This document shows positions 33,915-41,384 of a stretch of DNA of 64,000 bases, piece after piece. The position numbers were made by a program, and so were the translations under genes. Numbering within the stretch: the stretch's first letter is position 1; each line of letters opens with the position of its first letter. The notes below the pieces were generated by a model. The model did no database searches, was not told where the DNA came from, and saw only the letters and a list, made by a program, of their open reading frames with translations. Source of the DNA: Bhargavaea beijingensis (lineage in GTDB: Bacteria; Bacillota; Bacilli; Bacillales_A; Planococcaceae). The stretch spans positions 248,001 to 312,000 of the forward strand of contig NZ_FNAR01000001.1 of assembly GCF_900101985.1 (NCBI RefSeq). The letters run 5' to 3'.

Positions 33915-34241
33915 ATGCCCATCCACAACAAACTCGTCCGCGACCGGATCCCGGAAATCATCGAACTCGCCGGCAAGGAAGCAAAAACACGCGTCCTGAA
34001 CGACGATGAATACATGCAGGAACTCCGCAAGAAAATCGATGAAGAATACGAGGAATACCTCGCCGCCGAAAACGCCGTCGCCGCCGTCGAGGAACTCGCC
34101 GACATGCTCGAACTCATCTACGCAACCGCCGCCGCACACGGCGCCACACCCCATCAGCTGGACATGATCCGGGAGGAAAAGGCGAAGAAGCGGGGCGCGT
34201 TTGATGAGAAGATTTATTTGGTTGAGGTTGTTGACGGTTAA
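33915..34241 (+). CDS. MazG-like nucleotide pyrophosphohydrolase
   Basis: 108 residues of the all-alpha NTP pyrophosphatase (phosphoribosyl-ATP pyrophosphatase-like) type. Begins with HNKLVRDRIPEIIELAG, then EEYEEYLAAENAVAAVEELAD, the ExxE...ExxD metal motif. Too small and isolated for histidine synthesis; house-cleaning of odd nucleotides is inferred. ATG 33915 follows AGGAGG. Codons end in C far more often than in neighbours. Confidence 0.85.
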   Translation: MPIHNKLVRDRIPEIIELAGKEAKTRVLNDDEYMQELRKKIDEEYEEYLAAENAVAAVEELADMLELIYATAAAHGATPHQLDMIREEKAKKRGAFDEKIYLVEVVDG

Positions 34242-34270
34242 TGATTAATGATCTAGTAATTCCCACTAGC

Positions 34271-34307
34271 CAAAAAGCGGGCGTCCACAACATGGATGCC
34301 CGCTTTT
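34271..34307. terminator. Bidirectional terminator
   Basis: AAAAGCGGGCGTCCA and TGGATGCCCGCTTTT arms between converging genes. Confidence 0.88.
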
Positions 34308-34818
34308 AATCAATTTCCGGCCGAATCCCCCAAGCATCCACAATACTGGAGTAAAAAAAGAGTGGATTACTAGAGTTGGGATGATAGGTAGAGTTCCGGA
34401 GCAGCGTCTCCCTGATCTCGTTCGTGGTATCCTTGCCGGGAACATACAGCCTCGGATAGTCGAGCATCAGGTGCTGCCTGATTTCCTCAACCGTGGCAAG
34501 GCCGCCGCGGTGCTTGAGGATTTCAATCAGGATGCGAAGGGGCAGTTCGTCCGGCCAGATGCTCCAGAGGCCGGAACCGATTCCTTTGGGTGCATAGAAG
34601 AGATCATAGCTGTCCCATCTGAACGTGCCTCTGAAGATTTCGCAGTCGCTCGAATGGCGGTAGATGATGTTGCGGATGATGGCCTCTTCGTCCTGGTAGT
34701 GCCGGATGGCCGGTTCGTTGTTGCGGACATATGTATAGATATCATCCAGGTGGCAGATCGGTCCTTGTGTTCTGATGGCTTCCTGGACGGCGGTCAGGAT
34801 GGCTTGCTGGTTGGACAT
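34306..34818 (-). CDS. Tandem winged-helix-like protein, unknown
   Basis: 170 residues built from two similar halves. Half one (6-87): AILTAVQEAIRTQGPICHLD, then IIRNIIYRHSSDCEIF and DLFYAPKGIGSGLWSI. Half two (92-168): a helix LPLRILIEILKHRGGLATVE, then EIRETLLRNSTYHPNS and LFFYSSIVDAWGI. Each half has the HTH-like helices, a basic helix with HSS or NST, and a final beta strand ending in W-x-I, as in winged-helix modules beside restriction or DNA-repair enzymes. No enzyme lies next to it. AAAGGAGGTACTCC precedes the ATG. Confidence 0.6.
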   Translation of the reverse strand: MSNQQAILTAVQEAIRTQGPICHLDDIYTYVRNNEPAIRHYQDEEAIIRNIIYRHSSDCEIFRGTFRWDSYDLFYAPKGIGSGLWSIWPDELPLRILIEILKHRGGLATVEEIRQHLMLDYPRLYVPGKDTTNEIRETLLRNSTYHPNSSNPLFFYSSIVDAWGIRPEID

Positions 34819-34956
34819 GACGGAGTACCTCCTTTCATATGAAGGGATTACTTGTCGATCGTCATATACCTATTGTATCTGAAATCTCCGAATGCTTCCT
34901 GGTTAGGAACGATAAAATCGGCTCCCGCACGACGGGCCGCTTTTCAGGTACGCATA

Positions 34957-35058
34957 TTTACATCCAATTCCAAAGTTCATCGTCCCGGTCGCCTCACGAA
35001 AATGAAACTTCTCCGGGCTTTGGTCCGGAGCGGCCGGTTGGAGGCGGAAGGTGACCTG
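34957..35058 (-). pseudogene. Catalase C-terminus remnant, copy 2
   Basis: Minus-strand translation gives PDQSPEKFHFREATGTMNFG, which aligns with the end of the intact catalase downstream (ADNPNFGDEFVDAIGTMRFW). No stop codon follows at the homologous place and the upstream part is gone. The DNA strand TCCAATTCCAAAGTTCATCG resembles the intact gene at 38974-39000. Confidence 0.6.
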
Positions 35059-35105
35059 TCATCCATCCGGATGTATAAAATCAGGCTGGCCCCCAACCGA
35101 TAAGA

Positions 35106-35137
35106 AAAAGCGGTTCATCACGCGGGAGCCGCTTTTG
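35106..35137 (-). terminator. Terminator behind catalase remnant 1
   Basis: AAAAGCGG and CCGCTTTTT arms. A weaker, similar hairpin (CGGCCCG/CGGGAGCCG) lies behind remnant 2 near 34920-34945. Confidence 0.65.
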
Positions 35138-35236
35138 TGTTCGATCAAAACCTCATTGTACAGGCTATCATTAAAAATTCCTTGCCGAAGTTCTGGGTGT
35201 TGGAGGTGAAGGCGACGCTGGCGAGGAGTGTTTTGC
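35138..35236 (-). pseudogene. Catalase C-terminus remnant, copy 1
   Basis: Minus-strand frame reads VIGKTLLASVAFTSNTQNFG, then KEFLMIACTMRF and a stop. The intact catalase ends VIATPQNNLAGVVYAADNPN, FGDEFVDAIGTMRFWNRT. The match keeps order and length up to TMRF. It begins within the stop of the membrane protein gene at 35240, so the junction is a recombination or deletion point. Confidence 0.7.
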
Positions 35237-35239
35237 CTA

Positions 35240-35956
35240 TCACGGAATCTTAAGTGCCGGGCATTCCTCTGCTTCAACCTCCTCGTCACCGAATAGTTGA
35301 TAATAGTGAGTCCGCTCCGGTTTTCCTTCCTCCTTCACAGATCCGTTGGCTCCAAATCGGATTTTCTCCTGTGGAAGTTCCTGCACTTTGTTCCCGGCCT
35401 GATCTACATAAAAGGCTCTTAACCGGGAGGCCCCCGAGTTTTCTTTGCTCACCCAGCCGAAGTCCATCGGCGAGGATGTATTGATGATCCCGTCATCAGG
35501 GACTTGGTACACGATTTCATTGTCTTCGATTTTCAGGGGCGGGGCGCCTACCACCTCATAGTTGATCAGGACGCATCCTTCGAAGCCCATCGGCAGCAGG
35601 AAGGTCTCGTCAACTCCCGGTTCGCTGTTAATGGCAGATAAATAGAGCAAGGCGGCTATAAATAGGACGGATACAATCATGCCTGCCCGCTTTGTGAGGC
35701 TTCCTTTTCGGTCGTTCCAAAGTCCGATGAACAAGACGTAGAGGAGGAGCGCCAATACCGCAAGCGCCACACCATAAAATTCGATTCTGAAGATGGTCTT
35801 CATGAGATAGCAGAAAAGCAGGGTCACGGCGAACCCCGACATCAACGTAAGTACGCCTTGTTTCCGGAACTTATGAAGAAGCTGGCGGACAACGAAAGCG
35901 ATTCCTGCGCTGGCCAGCACTGAAAGCGCGATCTGGTACAGCGTGATTAAAGACAA
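35240..35956 (-). CDS. Membrane protein with DUF6843-like C-terminal domain
   Basis: 238 residues. Four membrane helices (about 6-24, 34-50, 58-78, 92-108), then a soluble domain beginning FLLPMGFEGCVLINYEVVGA and VYQVPDDGIINTSSPMDFGW, which matches the DUF6843 pattern of small secreted Bacillus domains. TTG start 35956 behind CAGGAGGAGCCCAC. Function unknown. The gene end abuts a catalase remnant. Confidence 0.72.
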   Translation of the reverse strand: MSLITLYQIALSVLASAGIAFVVRQLLHKFRKQGVLTLMSGFAVTLLFCYLMKTIFRIEFYGVALAVLALLLYVLFIGLWNDRKGSLTKRAGMIVSVLFIAALLYLSAINSEPGVDETFLLPMGFEGCVLINYEVVGAPPLKIEDNEIVYQVPDDGIINTSSPMDFGWVSKENSGASRLRAFYVDQAGNKVQELPQEKIRFGANGSVKEEGKPERTHYYQLFGDEEVEAEECPALKIP

Positions 35957-36060
35957 GTGGGCTCCTCCTGTTCCAAGCTTCGTGATCCTGCTCTTTCCAT
36001 TTGATAACGTTCAGGCACCGTGGCGGGTTCCCTGGTCTTGTTGGGCGATCCATAAAAACA

Positions 36061-36100
36061 TTGAAAGCCCCCGGAATCCTTACAGATCCGGGGGCTTGAT
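36061..36100 (-). terminator. Terminator of iadA-nhaC
   Basis: AAGCCCCCGGAT and ATTCCGGGGGCTT arms; on the minus strand a T-rich tail follows. Confidence 0.8.
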
Positions 36101-36120
36101 GTTTCAGTAGTGAACGATTC

Positions 36121-37584
36121 TTACTTGGTCGTGACAGCTTCCTTCGATGTGTGTTCCATCTTTTCCTCGGCCACTTCTTTCGTCGCTTTGGCGATGCCGA
36201 TTCCCGTGTAGCCGAGGATGATCGCGAAGATGAACCCGGTATAGCAGAGGATGGCCCACGGCGCGTAGCTGAAGGTGGAGACGCCGAGGGTGCCGGCCAT
36301 GAAGACGCCTGCGGACGACCAAGGGATCAGCGGCACGACGACGGTGCCGGAGTCTTCGAGGGTCCTGGAGAGGTTCTTGGCGGCGAGGCCTTTGACCTTG
36401 TAGGTGTCTTTGTAGATTTCCCCCGGGACGATGATGGACAGGTAGGAGTTGCCGGTGACGAGTGCCATCGTGATGCACGAAAGGACGGTTGACAGGATCA
36501 GGTCCCCTGTGCGTTTGACGATCTTCATGAGGGCGTCGATGATGACTTCGAGCGCGCCCATCTTCGTCAGGATGCCTGCGAAGATAAAGGCGGCGAAGGC
36601 GATCAGGACGACGCCGGTCATGGACTGCATGCCGCCCTGGTTGACGAGGCGGGTCACCTCGAAGATGACGCCGGCCGGGTCGAATCCGTCCCGTTCAACC
36701 ATCTCCACGGTGAATCCGGAAACGGTCGAAGCGAAGATGTTCGACGCGCTGACGCCCTGGACCAGCCAGGCTAGGACCGCTGCCACGATCGACGACAGGA
36801 TGATGACCGGGAGGGTCGGGTACTTCTTGATCGAGCCGAACAGGACGATGGCCGGCGGCAGCAGGAGAAGCCAGCTGAATGTGAACATCTCTTGGAGCTG
36901 CGCCAGCATGGTGATCATCGTCTCCGGTGTGCCGGCGTTGCCGGTGTCCAGATTGAATCCGGCGATCAGGTAGATGATCATCGCGATGACAGCGGCGGGG
37001 ATGGTCGTCCAGAGCATGTGCTTGATGTGTTCGTACAGTTCGCTTCCCGCGGCGATCGGCGCGAGGTTGGTCGTGTCGGACAGTGGGGACAGCTTGTCCC
37101 CGAAGTAGGCGCCGGACACGATGGCGCCTGCGGTTGCGGCGAGGTTCGCGTCGAGACCGGTGGCGATGCCCATGAGCGCCACGCCGACTGTTCCGACGGA
37201 GCCCCAGGAGGTTCCGGTGACAATCGAGATCAGGGCGGAGACGATAAAGGCGATCACAATCAGGTAGGTCGGGTTGATGATTTCAATGCCGTAGTAGATG
37301 AGCATCGGGATGGTTCCGGCAATCATCCATGTCCCGATCAGGATGCCGATCGAAATGAGGATGAGGATCGATGGCATCGCCTGGCGGATCTTGTCCTGGA
37401 TGCCTTCCATCATCTCATCCCATTTCAGGCCGACGCGGAGGGCCACGAGCCCGGCGTACAGGGATGCCAGGATCAGGAGCGGCTCAGGCGGGAACTTAAA
37501 GACGCCGTAGCCGATGGCGAGCAATAGCAGCATCACGACAATCGGGGAAAAAGCTTCAAACAGATTCGGTTTTCGAGCGGTCAA
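36121..37584 (-). CDS. nhaC: Na+/H+ antiporter NhaC family
   Basis: 487 residues, about 11-12 membrane helices. Family blocks: ISIVTGTSWGSVGTVGVALM, GAIVSGAYFGDKLSPLSDTT (a near-invariant NhaC signature) and ALVTGNSYLSIIVPGEIYK. It exchanges Na+ (or malate/lactate in YheL/MleN relatives) for protons. TTG start behind AAGGAGGCACCCG. It follows iadA by 34 nt on the same strand, so peptide use and ion exchange are co-expressed; MleN-like substrate exchange is an alternative. Confidence 0.88.
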   Translation of the reverse strand: MTARKPNLFEAFSPIVVMLLLLAIGYGVFKFPPEPLLILASLYAGLVALRVGLKWDEMMEGIQDKIRQAMPSILILISIGILIGTWMIAGTIPMLIYYGIEIINPTYLIVIAFIVSALISIVTGTSWGSVGTVGVALMGIATGLDANLAATAGAIVSGAYFGDKLSPLSDTTNLAPIAAGSELYEHIKHMLWTTIPAAVIAMIIYLIAGFNLDTGNAGTPETMITMLAQLQEMFTFSWLLLLPPAIVLFGSIKKYPTLPVIILSSIVAAVLAWLVQGVSASNIFASTVSGFTVEMVERDGFDPAGVIFEVTRLVNQGGMQSMTGVVLIAFAAFIFAGILTKMGALEVIIDALMKIVKRTGDLILSTVLSCITMALVTGNSYLSIIVPGEIYKDTYKVKGLAAKNLSRTLEDSGTVVVPLIPWSSAGVFMAGTLGVSTFSYAPWAILCYTGFIFAIILGYTGIGIAKATKEVAEEKMEHTSKEAVTTK

Positions 37585-37618
37585 CGGGTGCCTCCTTGTG
37601 GTGGATGTGTCATGGGGG

Positions 37619-38773
37619 TCAGTGTTTCTCGAACGTGCCGAACACGATGATTTCGCCGTCTTCCATCAGGCGCCGTCCTTTGGCGAAGACGTCGCGCAGG
37701 GCGAGCGTGTCCTTGTCGAGAATGAGCAGGTCGGCATCGGCACCTTCTGAAACGATGCCTTTGCGGTCCAGTTTAAGCGCGCGTGCAGTGTTGGAAGTGA
37801 AGAGCGGGAGAACTTCTCCGAGCGGGAGGCCGTGCTCGTTCACGCTTGAAACGAACTGCTCGTACAGCGTCCTCATGCTGGCGACGCCGAGACCGGTCAT
37901 CACGCCGGCTTCGTTGAAGACGGGCAGGCTGCCATTGCCGTCGGACGAGACGGTCAGCTGGTTCATGTCGCCGCCGTTTTCCTTGTAGTAACGGATCCAT
38001 TCGCCGGTCTTGCCGTCCGCGGTAATGTCGACGAACGAGCCGCGTGCGGCCAGGCGGATCGCATCATCTACGAGACCCCGGCTGCGTGTGATGTGGGTCG
38101 CATAAAGCGTGGTCGGCGGAATCTCGTAATGGTCAAGCAGTTCGTGCAGCTGGGAAAGATAGGCCTTTCCCGGGCCGGTGTGGAAGTGGACGACGCCGGC
38201 TTTTCCGCTGAGGAGTCCTCCGACCCGTGCCTGTCCCGCCAGTTTGGACAGTTCTTCGACGGTCGGCTGGCCGGAGCGGGAATCCGAGATGGCGATTTCG
38301 GCGATTCCGACCACTTTGTCGATGAGGATGATGTCGTCTTTCGCACTGCCGGTGATCGTCGGGGTGTCGACGTCATAGTTTCCGGTATATATGTAGGTGG
38401 TGACACCTTCCTCCTCGAGGCCACGGGCTTTCGCAAGAAGGGAGGTCATGTGCCGGGTCGTGCCGTCGGTGCCGAGCAGGCCGACCGCGGTCGTGATTCC
38501 GCCGCTGATCATATCGCTCAGCTGCAGTTCAGGCGTGCGTGTGGCGAAGCCGCCTTCGCCGCCTCCTCCGATAAAGTGGACATGGGGATCGATCAGCCCG
38601 GGAATGACGAGATTCCCTTCGGCATCGATGATCTTCACCTCGGCGCCGGAGTTCTTAAAGGCGGCTTCGTCGATTTCTCCGATTTTAAGGACTTCATTGC
38701 CCGCGAACAGGATGGAATGGCTTCCGAGGGGTTCTGGAGCATAAATTTCAGCATTTTTGATTAAAGTCAACAT
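37619..38773 (-). CDS. iadA: Isoaspartyl dipeptidase
   Basis: 384 residues, amidohydrolase-fold beta-aspartyl dipeptidase. Metal motif LIDPHVHFIGGGGEGGF, then GVVHFHTGPG and LYATHITRS for the further His ligands, and VSSDGNGSLPVF with the catalytic Asp. It breaks isoaspartyl dipeptides from damaged proteins. AAGGAGGCTGATGCG precedes the ATG. First gene of the iadA-nhaC operon; the upstream leader (38774-38920) is AT-rich and must hold the promoter, though no clean one is visible. Confidence 0.94.
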   Translation of the reverse strand: MLTLIKNAEIYAPEPLGSHSILFAGNEVLKIGEIDEAAFKNSGAEVKIIDAEGNLVIPGLIDPHVHFIGGGGEGGFATRTPELQLSDMISGGITTAVGLLGTDGTTRHMTSLLAKARGLEEEGVTTYIYTGNYDVDTPTITGSAKDDIILIDKVVGIAEIAISDSRSGQPTVEELSKLAGQARVGGLLSGKAGVVHFHTGPGKAYLSQLHELLDHYEIPPTTLYATHITRSRGLVDDAIRLAARGSFVDITADGKTGEWIRYYKENGGDMNQLTVSSDGNGSLPVFNEAGVMTGLGVASMRTLYEQFVSSVNEHGLPLGEVLPLFTSNTARALKLDRKGIVSEGADADLLILDKDTLALRDVFAKGRRLMEDGEIIVFGTFEKH

Positions 38774-38928
38774 GTCGCATCAGCCTCCTTATTTGATTAC
38801 TATATTCAAACTACTCTTTCGTGTCACTAAAATTAATAAAGTAATAATATTAAAAATAAAGAAGGGTTTTTGCGCCTTCATTTTCAAATGGGTGAATATG
38901 ATTTCCGTGTAACTTGACTAACAAAAAA

Positions 38929-38966
38929 CGTCTCAGATTTTCAGCTTCAGCTGAATCTGAGACAGT
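38929..38966 (-). terminator. Terminator of the catalase gene
   Basis: GTCTCAGATTCAGCTGAAGC with a complementary arm; six T follow on the minus strand. Confidence 0.88.
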
Positions 38967-38972
38967 ACATGA

Positions 38973-41084
38973 TTATGTCCGATTCCAAAACCTCATCGTC
39001 CCGATCGCGTCCACAAACTCGTCGCCGAAGTTCGGGTTATCCGCCGCATACACGACGCCGGCGAGGTTGTTCTGCGGGGTGGCGATCACGTAGTTCTGGC
39101 CGGTGGTGGCGACGCCGATCGGCTTGAAGTGGGTGTAGGCGACGCGGACGAATTCGACGATGTCGCGGTCGAATTTCACCTGATTCCTCGCGCTTCCGCC
39201 GACGACGTAGACCGAGTCGACGAGGTACGGGCTGTAGGTGAGGAACGTTTCGTCGACCTTGAGCGTCGAGCCGTCAGAGCCTCTGACCGGGTTGAGGGTG
39301 TCGGAGATGATGGCGACGAAGACGCCGTTTTGCTTCAGGGTCTCGAGAGTGCGGCCGACTTCCTGGCTGTCGTAGCCGTCGCCGATCAGGACGCCGGCTT
39401 TCTGTGTGGCGGGGGATTTCGGTGTGGTGTACTGGCTCAGCGACGGGTAGCGGGCTTCCGCGTCCACCTGGGAATTGGCCGAGCGCCGGACGCCGATGTT
39501 GTCGGCGACGACGGCGGCCATGCCTTCGTCGACTTTGGCGAGGATGTCGACGTTCTGTTCGCGGACGGATTGGTTCCGGCATTTTCCGAGCTGGTAGCTG
39601 AGCCCTTCGATCGTGTGCTGTTTCTCGACCGGGGTGAGGGAGTTCCAGAAAATGCGAGGCTGGGAGAACCAGTCATTGAACGATTCGCTCCGGGCGCGGA
39701 TTTTGTGGCCCTCGACCCGCGTCGGGTAGTATTCGTAGCCGCCTTCATCGACCGGGACAGTGTACGGGGTGTTATCGGCGAGCGAGTTCTGGTGGTAGTT
39801 CACCTGGTCCGTGTCGATCCGGTACCGCATGTGGCCGCGCCGGGTGTTGTTTGTGAACGGGCAGAGCGGACGGTTGATCGGGAGGTCCTGGAAGTTCGCG
39901 CTGCCGAGCCGGTGGTACTGGGCGCTCTGGTAGGCCATGAGGCGGCCCTGCAGCACCGGATCATTCGAGAAGTCGATGCCCGGGACGACGTTTGCCGGGT
40001 TGAAGGCGACCTGCTCGGATTCGGCGTGCTCGTTCGAGATGTTGCGGTTCAGGGTCATCTTGCCGATCAGCTTGACCGGGACGAGTTCCTCCGGCCAGAA
40101 CTTCGCCGGGTCGAGCACATCGAAGTCGAATTTGAACTCGTCGTCCATCGGGATCAGTTGGACGCCTAGCTCATATTCCGGGTAATAGCCCTTGTCGATC
40201 GCTTCGCGGAGGTCGCGGCGGTGGAAGTCCGGGTCGATTCCGCCGATCTTGAGCGCTTCGTCCTGAAGCAGCGAGTGGACGCCGAGCACCGGCTTCCAGA
40301 CAAACCGGACAAAGGTCGGGATTTCTTCCGCGTTCACGAACAGGTATGTGTTGATCGCCCAGGATTCCATCATCCGGTAGCTCCGGAGAATGCCGCGGTC
40401 GGACATGACCCAGAGCGTCATGTGGAGGGCTTCCTGGTTGTTCGCGACATAGTCCCAGAACATGTCGTGGGCTCCGGATGCGGTCGGGATGCCGTCGTCC
40501 GCCTTGGACTGGTAGGCATGGATCACGTCCGGGAACTTCATGGCGTCCTGGTTGATCAGGACCGGCATCGCAATCGTCGTCAGGTCATAGTTGCCTTCCT
40601 CGGTGTAGAATTTCACGCCCTTGCAGCGGAGGTCGCGTGCGGTGTCGTACGAGCCCCGCGGCCCCTGGACGGTGGAGAACCGGACGAACGTCGGCGTCTT
40701 TTTTCCGGGCTTCTGGAGAAACCCGGCTTTTGTGAACTCCGCCATCGACTCATAGCACTCAAACTCGCCGTACGCCCCGTAGCCCCGCGCGTGGACGACA
40801 CGCTCCGGGATCTCTTCCCTGAGGAAGTGGGTCATCTTCTCGAAAAACAAGTGATCCTGCCGGAGCGCCGGGCCGCGGACGCCGGCCTTCAACTGCTCCG
40901 AGTCGCCGGCCTTCTTCAACGACGAGTTTGTCGTCAGCGGGTTGCCGGTGTTCCGGATGCGGTACTCGTCTAATTGCTGCTGCTTCGGGTTGTCGGGACC
41001 TTCGAAGGCTTCCAGGCCTTTGTAGTCGTCGCTGCCTTCGCCGCCCTGGCCTTCGTTTTCCGGCCCTGGTGGAAACGGATCCAT
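38973..41084 (-). CDS. Large-subunit catalase-like protein (clade 2) with DJ-1-like domain
   Basis: 703 residues, KatE/HPII type. Haem domain: distal His98 in RVVHARGYGAYGEFE, proximal Tyr385 in RLMAYQSAQYHRLG; C-terminal DJ-1/PfpI-like domain from about 545 (AGVLIGDGYDSQEV). The distal Asn is missing: the usual DLVGNN-PVF block reads DLTTIAMPVL (167-176), so peroxide dismutation may be weak or altered. ATG 41084 follows AAAGGACGG. Monocistronic. Two decayed copies of its C-terminus lie near 35 kb. Confidence 0.85.
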   Translation of the reverse strand: MDPFPPGPENEGQGGEGSDDYKGLEAFEGPDNPKQQQLDEYRIRNTGNPLTTNSSLKKAGDSEQLKAGVRGPALRQDHLFFEKMTHFLREEIPERVVHARGYGAYGEFECYESMAEFTKAGFLQKPGKKTPTFVRFSTVQGPRGSYDTARDLRCKGVKFYTEEGNYDLTTIAMPVLINQDAMKFPDVIHAYQSKADDGIPTASGAHDMFWDYVANNQEALHMTLWVMSDRGILRSYRMMESWAINTYLFVNAEEIPTFVRFVWKPVLGVHSLLQDEALKIGGIDPDFHRRDLREAIDKGYYPEYELGVQLIPMDDEFKFDFDVLDPAKFWPEELVPVKLIGKMTLNRNISNEHAESEQVAFNPANVVPGIDFSNDPVLQGRLMAYQSAQYHRLGSANFQDLPINRPLCPFTNNTRRGHMRYRIDTDQVNYHQNSLADNTPYTVPVDEGGYEYYPTRVEGHKIRARSESFNDWFSQPRIFWNSLTPVEKQHTIEGLSYQLGKCRNQSVREQNVDILAKVDEGMAAVVADNIGVRRSANSQVDAEARYPSLSQYTTPKSPATQKAGVLIGDGYDSQEVGRTLETLKQNGVFVAIISDTLNPVRGSDGSTLKVDETFLTYSPYLVDSVYVVGGSARNQVKFDRDIVEFVRVAYTHFKPIGVATTGQNYVIATPQNNLAGVVYAADNPNFGDEFVDAIGTMRFWNRT

Positions 41085-41253
41085 GTCATCACCCGTCCTT
41101 TCTTTTCCATTCGCCTGTAAATGTATGCTTGCGGGTAGGGGAACATTCCCTTTGTGCGGATGAGGGGGGTAACCGAAGACGCGGATGGGCCGCGGAGCGA
41201 AAATAACGTCCGGACGGCCGGGTGGAACGGACATGCCCCCATAGCCCCGCTTG

Positions 41254-41288
41254 ATTCCGGTATGCTGCCGGAATCATTTTTTATCCCG
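41254..41288 (+). terminator. Plus-strand terminator upstream of the catalase gene
   Basis: GATTCCGG and CCGGAATC arms followed by ATTTTTTAT. No plus-strand gene ends here; it could stop antisense or read-around transcription from the 41.1-kb region before the ger operon. Confidence 0.7.
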
Positions 41289-41384
41289 AGACTCACATTC
41301 TTCCTTGAGAAACATGGTTAACTCGAAGAATTTCAGTCCATCCTTCTTCTATGAATCCATCGCTGTTAGGGGGAGGTGCAGAAG

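Noticed and set aside
34839-35103. Plus-strand small frames in the gap at 35 kb
   Set aside because: They run antisense to the catalase remnants, have no good ribosome site, and one changes frame with no conservation.
41085-41240. A sigma-B promoter for the catalase
   Set aside because: GGTTAC and GGGAAT boxes exist, but their spacing is too long for sigma-B.
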